Source of the DNA: Advenella kashmirensis W13003 | GTDB lineage: Bacteria > Pseudomonadota > Gammaproteobacteria > Burkholderiales > Burkholderiaceae_B | Direction of reading: 5' to 3' | Assembly: GCF_000506985.1 (NCBI RefSeq) | Contig: NZ_KI650981.1 | Span: forward strand, 295,122-359,121 | DNA: 64,000 nt | Part shown: positions 56,206 to 64,000 of the stretch, one piece after another | Position numbering within the stretch: the stretch's first letter is position 1 | How the letters are laid out: each line of letters begins with the position of its first letter | Translations under genes and position numbers: made by a program | The notes under the pieces: model-generated | Databases searched by the model: none | Seen by the model: only the letters and a program-made list of their open reading frames with translations | What the model was told of the DNA's origin: nothing

Positions 56206-57651
56206 ATGAAGCTTAAGAATGCCAGTCTGCTCAAAGACAAGTGTTATATCAACGGTAAATGGGTCGGTGGCAAGGAAGTCATTGAGGTGACCAACCCCGC
56301 TACAGGAAAACGTGTCGGGACCGTACCCAAGCTGGGGAAAAAAGAAACAGCCGATGCGATCAAGGCGGCCGACAAGGCCTGGCCTGCATGGAAGGGGCTG
56401 ACCGCCAAAGAGCGTTCCGCCATTCTTCGCAAATGGTTTGTGCTTATCAATGAGAACGCAGATGATCTCGCCCTGATCATGACCACCGAGCAGGGCAAAC
56501 CGCTGGCCGAAGCCAAAGGAGAAGTGACCTATGCTGCTTCGTTTATCGAATGGTTTGCCGAAGAGGCAAAGCGTGTGTACGGAGATACGATACCTGCGCC
56601 TCAGACCACCCAGCGCATCGTGGTGACCAAGGAGCCCATCGGTGTATGTGCCGCCATCACGCCCTGGAATTTCCCGGCTGCCATGATCACGCGAAAAGTG
56701 GCGCCTGCGCTGGCAGCCGGTTGCACCGTGGTGATCAAGCCTGCTTCTCAGACACCGCTGACTGCGCTCGCCCTGATCGAGCTGGCAGAACAGGCGGGCG
56801 TGCCGCCAGGCGTCATGTCGCTGATAACCGGTAATTCATCTGAAATCGGCAAAGAACTGTGCAGCAATCCGCTGGTGCGCAAGGTCAGTTTCACCGGCTC
56901 TACGGAAGTGGGACGCCTGCTGATGGAGCAGTCGGCCAGTACCATCAAAAAAGTCTCCATGGAATTGGGCGGCAATGCGCCGTTTATTGTCTTTGATGAT
57001 GCTGATATTGATGCGGCGGTTGAAGGCGCGATTATTTCCAAATATCGAAATGCCGGCCAGACCTGCGTATGCGCGAACCGTATTTATGTGCAGAAGGATG
57101 TATACAAGGAATTTACCAAAAAACTGGTCGCGGCCGTCGAGAAGCTGGTTATCGGTGACGGCACCGGCAAGAATGTGCAGATCGGCCCCCTGATCGACGA
57201 GAAGGCAGTAGAAAAAGTCGAGAGCCACATCAGCAATGCACTGGAGCATAAAGCCAAAGTGCTGACTGGCGGCAAGCGCAGCAAACTGGGCGGTTTGTTC
57301 TTTGAACCCACCGTTATTGCGAACGCCACCCAGGATATGGCCTTTGCCCGCGAAGAGACCTTTGGCCCATTGGCACCGGTCTTCAAGTTCGATACGGATG
57401 CCGATGTCATTCGCATGGCCAATGACACAGAATTCGGGCTGGCCGCGTATTTTTATGCGCGTGATCTGGGCCGTGTATGGCGCGTTGCCGAACAGCTGGA
57501 GTATGGCATTGTCGGCATCAACACCGGTCTTATTTCAACTGAAGTCGCGCCTTTTGGCGGTGTCAAACAGTCGGGTCTTGGCCGGGAAGGGTCGCATTAT
57601 GGCATTGATGATTATCTGGTCATTAAATATATGCTGATGGGTGGTATCTGA
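56206..57651 (+). CDS. gabD: Succinate-semialdehyde dehydrogenase (NADP+ type)
   Basis: Aldehyde dehydrogenase of 481 residues from ATG 56206, preceded by CAGGAG. It has PWNFPAAMITRKVAPALAAGC, KPASQTPLTA, the general base Glu253 in MELGGNAPF, and the nucleophile Cys287 in GQTCVCANR, the dicysteine form usual in GabD. AREETFGPLAPVF is also typical. The downstream aldolase gene starts 3 bp after the stop, so a role beyond GABA breakdown is possible. Confidence 0.93.
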   Translation: MKLKNASLLKDKCYINGKWVGGKEVIEVTNPATGKRVGTVPKLGKKETADAIKAADKAWPAWKGLTAKERSAILRKWFVLINENADDLALIMTTEQGKPLAEAKGEVTYAASFIEWFAEEAKRVYGDTIPAPQTTQRIVVTKEPIGVCAAITPWNFPAAMITRKVAPALAAGCTVVIKPASQTPLTALALIELAEQAGVPPGVMSLITGNSSEIGKELCSNPLVRKVSFTGSTEVGRLLMEQSASTIKKVSMELGGNAPFIVFDDADIDAAVEGAIISKYRNAGQTCVCANRIYVQKDVYKEFTKKLVAAVEKLVIGDGTGKNVQIGPLIDEKAVEKVESHISNALEHKAKVLTGGKRSKLGGLFFEPTVIANATQDMAFAREETFGPLAPVFKFDTDADVIRMANDTEFGLAAYFYARDLGRVWRVAEQLEYGIVGINTGLISTEVAPFGGVKQSGLGREGSHYGIDDYLVIKYMLMGGI

Positions 57652-57654
57652 TAC

Positions 57655-58416
57655 ATGAAACTGCAAATACCCAATGCTTTCCGCCAGAAGTTGCTTGCCC
57701 GTGAAACAACCGTGGGCCTGTGGCTTAGCACGGGCAGTCCCACGCTCGCCGAGATGGCAGGGGTGTGTGGCTACGACTGGCTGCTGCTGGACGGCGAACA
57801 TGCGCCTAACGACATTCCCTTGCTGATGTCACAGCTGCAGGCTGTCAATGCCAGCAGCAGCGCTGCAATCGGCCGGCCTCCTGTCAATGATCAGACCCTC
57901 ATCAAGCAGTATCTGGATATCGGCTTTTACAATCTGTTGATTCCTTTCATCGAATCGCGGGAACAGGCCGAGTATGCAGTGGCGGCAACCCGCTATCCGC
58001 CTGAAGGGGTGCGGGGCGTGGCCGGTATGACGCGGGCCAGCGCTTATGGGACGGAACCCGAGTATTTCAAGCAGGTGAACCAGAATATCGGCGTTATCCT
58101 GCAGATTGAAAGCCGTGCCGGCGTCGATGCCGTCGAGGACATTGTGGCAGTCGATGGGGTGGATGCCATTTTCATCGGCCCTTCGGATTTGTCTGCAGCC
58201 TATGGTCATTTGGGCCAGCCTCAACATCCCGAAGTGCAACAGGCCATCGCACATGTGCATGAGGTCGCCAACGCAGCAGGCAAGGCCAGTGGCATCCTGG
58301 CCGTGGTGCCCGAAGACGCCCAGCGATATATCAGCATGGGTGTCAGCTTTGTGGGCATCGGTGTCGACCTGTCTGTATACAAAAATGCATTGGTGGGGCT
58401 GCGTAACCGGTTTTAG
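57655..58416 (+). CDS. HpcH/HpaI-family aldolase (4-hydroxy-2-oxo-heptane-1,7-dioate type)
   Basis: Class II pyruvate aldolase of 253 residues. The base His in LLLDGEHAPND, Arg in IGRPPVND, metal Glu in LQIESRAGVDAVEDI and Asp in FIGPSDLSAAYGHLG are all visible. Known family members cleave 4-hydroxy-2-oxo acids to pyruvate and an aldehyde; HpaI gives succinate semialdehyde, the substrate of the enzyme encoded 3 bp upstream. The specificity here is inferred from this pairing. Confidence 0.92.
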   Translation: MKLQIPNAFRQKLLARETTVGLWLSTGSPTLAEMAGVCGYDWLLLDGEHAPNDIPLLMSQLQAVNASSSAAIGRPPVNDQTLIKQYLDIGFYNLLIPFIESREQAEYAVAATRYPPEGVRGVAGMTRASAYGTEPEYFKQVNQNIGVILQIESRAGVDAVEDIVAVDGVDAIFIGPSDLSAAYGHLGQPQHPEVQQAIAHVHEVANAAGKASGILAVVPEDAQRYISMGVSFVGIGVDLSVYKNALVGLRNRF

Positions 58417-58496
58417 TATAATCTGTGCCGGATCGGGTGTATTTTGTCATTCTTGCGTTTTATACTAAGTTTTTGGTAAGCGAGGAATTTGACAGA

Positions 58497-59690
58497 TTGA
58501 TTGTCCGCGTACTTTTTACTGCTTCTGTTTTCAGCCTGATTGTCCCTGGCGGTTTGCTGGCTGCCCAGACCATCACATTTGCAATGGGTGACGACGCACC
58601 GCGCAGCGAGGGCGCTGTTGTACCTGGCGCCGGTCAGGACGCCGCCAGCTCTCCATTACTGCCACCGGCATGGGATTTCGACCCGGAAAAAACCAAAATT
58701 ATTCTCCTGCCCATGGACGAGCCACCGCCACCAGTCAAGGCAGGTGAGCCGGTACCGCTGGAGCAACTGGTCACCGCCGATGCGCTGCGGGGCGTAGACA
58801 ACTGGGAAAGCTATCAATATGAATCAGAACTCGGTCCGTTCATGCCGGGCCAGAATGCGACCACAATGCGCAGAAAATCGTCCAGAATCGCACTTAAACC
58901 CGTGCAGAGTTTTTCGACCGGTGCGCAGGCCTGGAGCCTGACCACAGAAGATCACAACCGCATTTCCCTGGGTTCCAACCAGGTGGTCAGCAACCTTGGT
59001 CAGACCGGATTTCGCATCGGCGGCATGCAACTGAGCAGGCAGCCCGACGGGACGCAGGATAGCTGGTTCCTCGACAGCAACCAGTTGGCCTATTCCACCA
59101 CTGCTGGCGCGATGGATTATTCTGCTGCGTCAGCGGACAACGCCAGTTTCAATTTCGGCAGCGGTGCCGCCAATACCGCCGTACGTTTCGGCCTGAGCGA
59201 TTCGGCCTCCATCGATTCACAGGTACAATTTGCCCGGTCAATGAAGAATCTGGGACTGGGAACCAGTTATGCGCTTGACGATATGGGAGACTTGCGGCTG
59301 ACCGTGAATGCAGGCAAGTACGAAGACAACTCAAACTGGCGATCCATGTTTGCCTACCGTGCCAAGGTGTTTGATCTGGCCTCGCTGCAGTTTTCCAATG
59401 AACTGACCAGCGCTCACTACATGGATCTGTCCAGGTTGTCACAGGACCCACTGACCGACCGGGCCATCCGCAACCAGCTCAAGTTGACTTATCCGCTGAA
59501 TACGCAGTCGCAAATGGCTGGCATATTTGAAAACAGTCATGTCATGAATGGAACGTCAGAGCAATTGATCGGCCTGGAACAGAGCTACAAACTGGATTCG
59601 GTGTTGCTTAAACTGAAGGCGCAGCGCGCTGTGCGCAGCGACACGGGGTCGCTGCAATTTAATGTGAATATTCCCATGAGCGGGAAATGA
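58497..59690 (+). CDS. Secreted or outer-membrane protein with usher-like beta strands
   Basis: A 397-residue protein of unclear function. TTG 58497 is chosen because GAGGA lies upstream and a signal peptide follows directly (VRVLFTASVFSLIVPGGLLAAQ). A longer GTG frame begins at 58425. An acidic, Pro-rich region (residues 30-95) precedes about 250 residues of alternating polar and hydrophobic strands, for example VRFGLSDSASIDSQVQF and GLGTSYALDDMGDLRLTV. These resemble barrel strands of fimbrial ushers, but no plug or chaperone gene is present. It could be a truncated or repurposed barrel. Confidence 0.6.
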   Translation: MIVRVLFTASVFSLIVPGGLLAAQTITFAMGDDAPRSEGAVVPGAGQDAASSPLLPPAWDFDPEKTKIILLPMDEPPPPVKAGEPVPLEQLVTADALRGVDNWESYQYESELGPFMPGQNATTMRRKSSRIALKPVQSFSTGAQAWSLTTEDHNRISLGSNQVVSNLGQTGFRIGGMQLSRQPDGTQDSWFLDSNQLAYSTTAGAMDYSAASADNASFNFGSGAANTAVRFGLSDSASIDSQVQFARSMKNLGLGTSYALDDMGDLRLTVNAGKYEDNSNWRSMFAYRAKVFDLASLQFSNELTSAHYMDLSRLSQDPLTDRAIRNQLKLTYPLNTQSQMAGIFENSHVMNGTSEQLIGLEQSYKLDSVLLKLKAQRAVRSDTGSLQFNVNIPMSGK

Positions 59691-59692
59691 CA

Positions 59693-59716
59693 GGGGCCGG
59701 AATGAGCACCGGCCCC
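59693..59716. terminator. Hairpin between converging genes
   Basis: GGGGCCGG (59693-59700) and CCGGCCCC (59709-59716) form a perfect 8-bp GC stem with an 8-nt loop, directly after the usher-like gene and before the end of the converging glycosyltransferase gene. No U tract. Confidence 0.5.
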
Positions 59717-59741
59717 ACACTGACTTCCGACTTGCTCAGGA

Positions 59742-60908
59742 TCAGTTGGCTATCGTGCTGGTCGTGATCGGCGCCTGTTGTGCCAATTCGCTTTGCGCCA
59801 GGATGTTTTCCAGGATGTGCGGCACTTCAAAGACGGCCTGGTTGTCCTGGCGTCGGACATTGGCCTTGTACCGATCCAGATCGTCCAGCAGCCGGTGCAC
59901 GGCCTGATTGATTTTGGCAAAGCTCGGCAGCACAATACCCAGCCCGTTTTTGGTGATCCATTCGCCGTTATAGCGCTCCTGGATCATGGTCCATTTATTA
60001 CTGACCACAATAACGGGCATGTCCTTGCGGATGGCTTCGCTGATACTGCCCGGACCGGGTTTGCCGATGAAGAAGTCGGCCATTTCCATGTACACGGGCA
60101 TTTGCGTGGTGAACCCCTCGACCAGTTTGTGTGCACGGGTTTGCATTTTCGAGATTTTTTTTGCCAGCGCCGCGTTATGCCCGCAAATATAGATCATCTG
60201 CACATCAGACAATTGTTTGGCAATCTTGATCATGGCTTTGGAACCATGTCCGCCGAACATGACCAGGCCTACCGGTTTATCCGGGTCAAAGCCGGCCGCT
60301 TGCAGTTGTTCGCGACGGTCAATATCAGGCTTGCGATAAAAATCCGGGTGTAGCAGCATGCCTGAACTGCCATGAATGCAGCGATCGGGATGGCCGGCCG
60401 CCCGTGCCTGTTCCATGGCCTTGTCGGTGCCACAAATGAAATGTTGTTGCTGGTTTTCCTCGATCCAGAAATGCGGCGCATTGTCGGCCAGGTCAGTCAG
60501 AATGGTGACATAGGGAACGCCGGGCAGGGACGATACCAGACTGTCGTACATTGCCCGGTTGAAATTGGGCACCAGCGATACGACCATATCCGGTTCAGTT
60601 TCGATCCAGTGCTCCTGCAGACGCTTGACCATGACCTGGTGAGTCAGGCGGATAAAGGCCTGCAGAATGCGCAACTCGGGCGTCATGGCCATGGTCCAGC
60701 CTTTTGCCAGCTGCCGGTTATAGAATTCTTCGGGGGCAACGCCCGTTACCCGTTTGTATACCTGTCGCGAATCGAGCACTTCGAACAGGTTGACCAGCCG
60801 TACGTTCCAGTCAGGATGGCTGTTTTTCAGCACGGCCTCCAGAGCCCGGGCAGACGCACGATGACCGCCGCCCGCATTGAAATAGATCAAGTCAATATTT
60901 TTTTTCAT
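59742..60908 (-). CDS. MGDG-synthase-family glycosyltransferase
   Basis: GT28-like glycolipid glycosyltransferase, 388 residues from ATG 60908 (GAGAAAG upstream on the minus strand). The N-terminus IDLIYFNAGGGHRASARALEAVL matches MGDG synthase/MurG-type proteins. VGLVMFGGHGSKAMIKIAK and ADFFIGKPGPGSISEAI form the donor-sugar site. It probably glycosylates diacylglycerol or a related lipid at the inner face of the membrane. Acceptor and sugar are unknown. Confidence 0.88.
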   Translation of the reverse strand: MKKNIDLIYFNAGGGHRASARALEAVLKNSHPDWNVRLVNLFEVLDSRQVYKRVTGVAPEEFYNRQLAKGWTMAMTPELRILQAFIRLTHQVMVKRLQEHWIETEPDMVVSLVPNFNRAMYDSLVSSLPGVPYVTILTDLADNAPHFWIEENQQQHFICGTDKAMEQARAAGHPDRCIHGSSGMLLHPDFYRKPDIDRREQLQAAGFDPDKPVGLVMFGGHGSKAMIKIAKQLSDVQMIYICGHNAALAKKISKMQTRAHKLVEGFTTQMPVYMEMADFFIGKPGPGSISEAIRKDMPVIVVSNKWTMIQERYNGEWITKNGLGIVLPSFAKINQAVHRLLDDLDRYKANVRRQDNQAVFEVPHILENILAQSELAQQAPITTSTIAN

Positions 60909-61029
60909 AAATGGCTTTCTCTCAATGGATTTGATGGACAGTTTATGACCGTATTGTTGCATGAATATGAACACGTGCCCATTATTAAATGTGTCCGACT
61001 GATACGATTAATCTGTCATGCCAGACAGC

Positions 61030-61062
61030 AAAAAAATACCCCGCCTGTTATGCAGGCGGGGT
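61030..61062 (-). terminator. Intrinsic terminator of mmsA
   Basis: CCCCGCCTG (61039-61047) and CAGGCGGGG (61053-61061) form a perfect 9-bp stem with a 5-nt loop. An A run (61030-61036) supplies the U tract on the minus strand. Confidence 0.9.
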
Positions 61063-61101
61063 CGGTCAGCGAAGACGGCCGATGGGCCGCCAATAACATG
61101 C

Positions 61102-62595
61102 TTATTTCTGGGCGATGGTCGTGTTTACACCGGTATCGTGCGAGGCCCAGCGTGCGGTAACCGATTTGGTCTGTGTCCAGAAGAGCAGGGCCTGTTTGCC
61201 GTTGGGACCCAGGTCGCCCAGCTTGGAGGCGCGGGATCCGGTGAAGCTGAACCATGCGACGGGTACGGGAATCGGGATGTTGATGCCGATCTGTCCAACG
61301 TCAATATTGTTCTGGAAGTAGCGGGCGTTTCCGCCGCTTTGCGTAAAGACCGCCACGCCATTGCCATTCGGATTGCGGTTGACAAACTCTACGGCTTCTT
61401 CCAGCGTATCGACGCACACAATGCACAAGACCGGACCGAAAATTTCTTCACGGTAAATGGCCATGCTGTCGGTCACGCCGGAAAAAATGGTCGGGCCGAT
61501 AAAATTGCCTTTTTCGTAGCCCTTGACCTGGGCATCGCGCCCATCCAGAAGCAGGGTGGCTTTTTCGTCTACGCCACTTTGAATAAGTTGTGCCACACGT
61601 TGCTTGGCGCGGGGCGAGACCAGCGGGCCGAGGTCCGCCTTGCGGTCTGAGCCGGCATTGACCTTCAGGCCTTTGGATTTTTCGACGAACTCATCAATCC
61701 AGTCTTTGGCCTGGCCCACCATGACGGCGACCGATGTTGCCATGCAGCGCTGGCCGGCGGCGCCAAAGGCTGCACCGACCAACTGGTTGAGCGCAACCTC
61801 CTTGTCGGCGTCGGGCAGGATAACGCAATGGTTTTTTGCGCCCATCATGGCCTGGCAGCGCTTGCCCGCATTGGAGGCGCGTTGGTAAATTTGCGTGCCC
61901 ACGTGCGTGGAACCAATGAACGAGACGGCCTTGATATCGGGGTGCTCGCAAAGGCGGTTAGCCACGTCCGGTCCGCCATGCACCACATTGAGTACGCCAG
62001 GCGGGAGGCCCGCTTCCACGGCCAGTTCGGCCAGAAACAGCGAAGCGCTGGGATCCTGCTCGGAGGGCTTGAGCACAAAGGTGTTGCCGCAAGCGACCGC
62101 GATCGGGAACATGAAGCAGGGCAGCATGACCGGGAAGTTGAAGGCTGTGATGCCGGCACACACACCCAGGGGCTGGATCAGCGTATAGACGTCAATGCCG
62201 GTACCTGCGTTTTCCGCGTACTCACCCAGTTGCAGGCTGACAATTGAGCAGGCGTGTTCGATCACTTCCAGTCCACGACCCACTTCGCCTTCGGCGTCAG
62301 GCAGCGTTTTGCCGTGCTCCAGCGTAATGAGTTCGGCCAGTTTCGGGGTGTTTTCACGTACCAGTTGCTGTAATTTGAGCATGATGCGCATGCGGGCGCC
62401 CTGGCTGGTGTTGCGCCAGCTCTGAAAGGCTTGCTTGGCGCTGGCCACTGCATCATCTACTTCAGAAATCGGCGCCAGCGGCACGCGCGCCACCACTTCC
62501 TGATTGGCGGGGTTCAGCACGTCCAGCCAGTCTTTGGCAGAAGACTGGACTTTTTTTCCGTTGATCAGCAGCGGTACATTGGGTATGGCACTCAT
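61102..62595 (-). CDS. mmsA: CoA-acylating methylmalonate-semialdehyde dehydrogenase
   Basis: Converts (methyl)malonate semialdehyde to propionyl- or acetyl-CoA in valine, inositol or beta-alanine breakdown. It has 497 residues. VCAGITAFNFPVMLPCFMFPIAVACGN, MGAKNHCVILPDADKE, GAAGQRCMATSVAV (nucleophile Cys284) and GPVLCIVCVDTLEEAVEFVN match MmsA/IolA. It lies 12 bp after the binding-protein gene on the same strand. Confidence 0.95.
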   Translation of the reverse strand: MSAIPNVPLLINGKKVQSSAKDWLDVLNPANQEVVARVPLAPISEVDDAVASAKQAFQSWRNTSQGARMRIMLKLQQLVRENTPKLAELITLEHGKTLPDAEGEVGRGLEVIEHACSIVSLQLGEYAENAGTGIDVYTLIQPLGVCAGITAFNFPVMLPCFMFPIAVACGNTFVLKPSEQDPSASLFLAELAVEAGLPPGVLNVVHGGPDVANRLCEHPDIKAVSFIGSTHVGTQIYQRASNAGKRCQAMMGAKNHCVILPDADKEVALNQLVGAAFGAAGQRCMATSVAVMVGQAKDWIDEFVEKSKGLKVNAGSDRKADLGPLVSPRAKQRVAQLIQSGVDEKATLLLDGRDAQVKGYEKGNFIGPTIFSGVTDSMAIYREEIFGPVLCIVCVDTLEEAVEFVNRNPNGNGVAVFTQSGGNARYFQNNIDVGQIGINIPIPVPVAWFSFTGSRASKLGDLGPNGKQALLFWTQTKSVTARWASHDTGVNTTIAQK

Positions 62596-62607
62596 AACAT
62601 CAATCCT

Positions 62608-63813
62608 TTAGTGTTTCACAAGAGGGCAAGTTGATTCAGACAGCGGCTGAAAGGCTTCTTCAGCGGGAATGGTGGCGACCAGTTTCGAATAATCCCATTC
62701 GCTTTTCTTTTCATCGGGTTTCTTCACTTCATACAGGTACATATCGTGAATGACCCGACCGTCGGCGCGAATCGACGCGTTATGCATAATCGGATCTTCG
62801 ATCGGCAGCTTGCGCATTTGCGCAGCCACCTTGTCACCGTCGGTGCTGCCGACTGCGGCCACCGCTTTCAGGTAATGCAGCACGCTGGAGTAAACGCCTG
62901 CTTGCGTCATGGTGGGCTTCAGGCCCTTGTATGCCTTGGCAAAGCGATCTGACCATGCGCGGGTGCCATCGTCAAAATCCCAGTAAAATCCGTCAACATA
63001 GGTAAGGCCCTGGGCATTCTCATTGCCCAGTGCGCGCAGGTCGGACAGGAAGATCAGCAGGGCCACCAGACGCTGGTCTGCGCCGCCCACACCGAACTCT
63101 TTGGCCTGCTTGACGGCGTTAACGGTATCCTGGCCGCCATTGGCCAGCGCTACTACTTGCGCTTTGCTGCTTTGCGCCTGTAGCAGGAACGAGGCGTAAT
63201 CACTGTTATTGAGAGGATGGCGTACCTGGCCCAGGACTTTGCCGCCGAGTTTTTCAACCATTTTTGCGGTATCGGCTTCAAGAGAATGACCGAACGCGTA
63301 ATCGACTGTCAGGAAGAACCAGGATTTGCCGCCAGCCTGCACGGTGGCCTTGGCTCCGCCGACCGACTGGGAATAGGTGTCGAACATCCAGTGAAAGCCG
63401 ACGGGCGAGCAGGATTTATTGGTCAGCGCGGTCGTTGCAGGACCGGAAAAAAGCGCAATGCGATTTTTTTCTTTGGCTACGTTCTGCACTGCCAGCGCCA
63501 CCGCCGAATTGGTCAGGTCGGCAATGGCGGTCACGCCCTGGCGGTCAAACCATTCACGGGCCTTGGCTGCGCCCACATCGGCCTTGTTCTGATTGTCGGC
63601 GGACAGCAGCTCAATTTTCATGCCCTTGCAGGGCCCGGCCAGGCACTCGTCGATGGCAAGCTGTGCAGCCGCAACCGAGCCGGCGCCGCCCATGGACGCG
63701 TAGGTGCCCGACATATCGGTGAGCACCCCGACCTTGACTTCGGGCTTATCGGCCGCCCAGGCGTTGAATGCCAGGCACGATGCTGCCACCAGGACTGATT
63801 TTCTGATCAACAT
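62608..63813 (-). CDS. Branched-chain-type ABC transporter substrate-binding protein
   Basis: Periplasmic LivJ-like (type I, Peripla_BP_6) binding protein of 401 residues with a signal peptide (LVAASCLAFNAWAADKP). EVKVGVLTDMSGTYASMGGAGSVAAAQLAIDE starts the first lobe, and SVGGAKATVQAGGKSWFFLTVDYAFG is typical. No cognate permease or ATPase genes are in the window. Cotranscribed with mmsA, so its ligand may feed that pathway. Confidence 0.93.
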   Translation of the reverse strand: MLIRKSVLVAASCLAFNAWAADKPEVKVGVLTDMSGTYASMGGAGSVAAAQLAIDECLAGPCKGMKIELLSADNQNKADVGAAKAREWFDRQGVTAIADLTNSAVALAVQNVAKEKNRIALFSGPATTALTNKSCSPVGFHWMFDTYSQSVGGAKATVQAGGKSWFFLTVDYAFGHSLEADTAKMVEKLGGKVLGQVRHPLNNSDYASFLLQAQSSKAQVVALANGGQDTVNAVKQAKEFGVGGADQRLVALLIFLSDLRALGNENAQGLTYVDGFYWDFDDGTRAWSDRFAKAYKGLKPTMTQAGVYSSVLHYLKAVAAVGSTDGDKVAAQMRKLPIEDPIMHNASIRADGRVIHDMYLYEVKKPDEKKSEWDYSKLVATIPAEEAFQPLSESTCPLVKH

Positions 63814-63853
63814 TGGAGTCTCCTGAATTTGTAATTTGTTTTATTGTTTTGTA

Positions 63854-63930
63854 TGCAAAACACATTCAGTTTGATGTGTATAAATCAATTTTGCAATAGA
63901 ATATTTGCACATCCATTGTTCATTTTTGCA
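63854..63930. promoter_or_regulatory. Repeated TTTGCA motifs in the binding-protein/LysR divergent region
   Basis: TTTGCA occurs at 63890-63895, 63904-63909 and 63925-63930, and its inverse TGCAAA at 63854-63859. The 126-bp region is very AT-rich and separates divergent genes, the usual place for LysR binding. Confidence 0.45.
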
Positions 63931-63939
63931 CAGAAAAAC

Positions 63940-64000
63940 ATGCCTGACTGGGACGATATCCGTTACTTTCTGGAGGTAGCCAGAACGCACAGGGCCAGTG
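63940..64000 (+). CDS. LysR-family regulator, N-terminal fragment
   Basis: Only the first 20 codons are in the window, from ATG 63940: MPDWDDIRYFLEVARTHRAS. The WDDIRYFLEVAR start is typical of the LysR winged helix-turn-helix. It is divergent from the binding-protein-mmsA operon and probably regulates it. Confidence 0.85.
   Translation, partial: MPDWDDIRYFLEVARTHRAS

Overview
The window is chromosomal DNA of a betaproteobacterium, most likely Burkholderiales, family Alcaligenaceae (Bordetella/Achromobacter/Advenella relatives). This rests on gene content and order: miaB, secF-secD-yajC-tgt-queA, upp, ubiD, rsmE, then tkt-gap-pgk ... fba ... purC-purE-purK-Sua5. Core genes look high-GC, with lower-GC accessory patches. 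No rRNA, tRNA, CRISPR array, complete insertion sequence or replication origin was seen. Family assignments come from motifs and memory, not from searches.

Layout. 1-7.2 kb (minus strand): tRNA modification and protein export (miaB cut by the window edge, secF, secD, yajC, tgt, queA). 7.5-19.2 kb: dacB (PBP4), upp, a three-gene ElaB/YqjE/YqjK-like membrane stress operon, ubiD, a lytic transglycosylase, a PLP aminotransferase, a degenerate FAD-oxidase-like gene, a patatin overlapping a barstar-like gene, and rsmE. 19.3-43.9 kb: a sugar-phosphate and purine backbone (tkt, gap, pgk, fba, purC, purE, purK, Sua5) split by accessory blocks. Between pgk and fba lie an alpha-2-macroglobulin/PbpC pair, a nitrilase-family hydrolase and a mog-like gene. 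Between fba and purC lie a toxin-first higBA-type module, a small orphan gene and a subtilisin autotransporter. After Sua5 comes a low-GC two-gene cassette of unknown function with its own candidate operator.

45.4-53.5 kb looks like an amino-acid, peptide or polyamine utilisation locus: M20 amidohydrolase, secreted P1/DmpA-type peptidase, XRE-cupin regulator, polar amino-acid ABC transporter (binding protein, permease, ATPase), FAD amine oxidase and 2-hydroxyacid dehydrogenase. 53.5-64 kb holds dtd, a TauE/SafE permease, lrgAB, a semialdehyde dehydrogenase next to a HpcH/HpaI aldolase, an orphan outer-membrane-like protein, an MGDG-synthase-like glycosyltransferase, a branched-chain-type binding protein with mmsA, and the first codons of a divergent LysR regulator.

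The best candidate for an undescribed system is the cassette at 44027-45291: a His-rich small protein translationally coupled to a DUF1828/DUF1829-like protein, behind three GTGGTTA-type half-sites. Second are the palindrome-rich control region of the higBA-type module and the repeated accessory insertions into the glycolysis/purine block.
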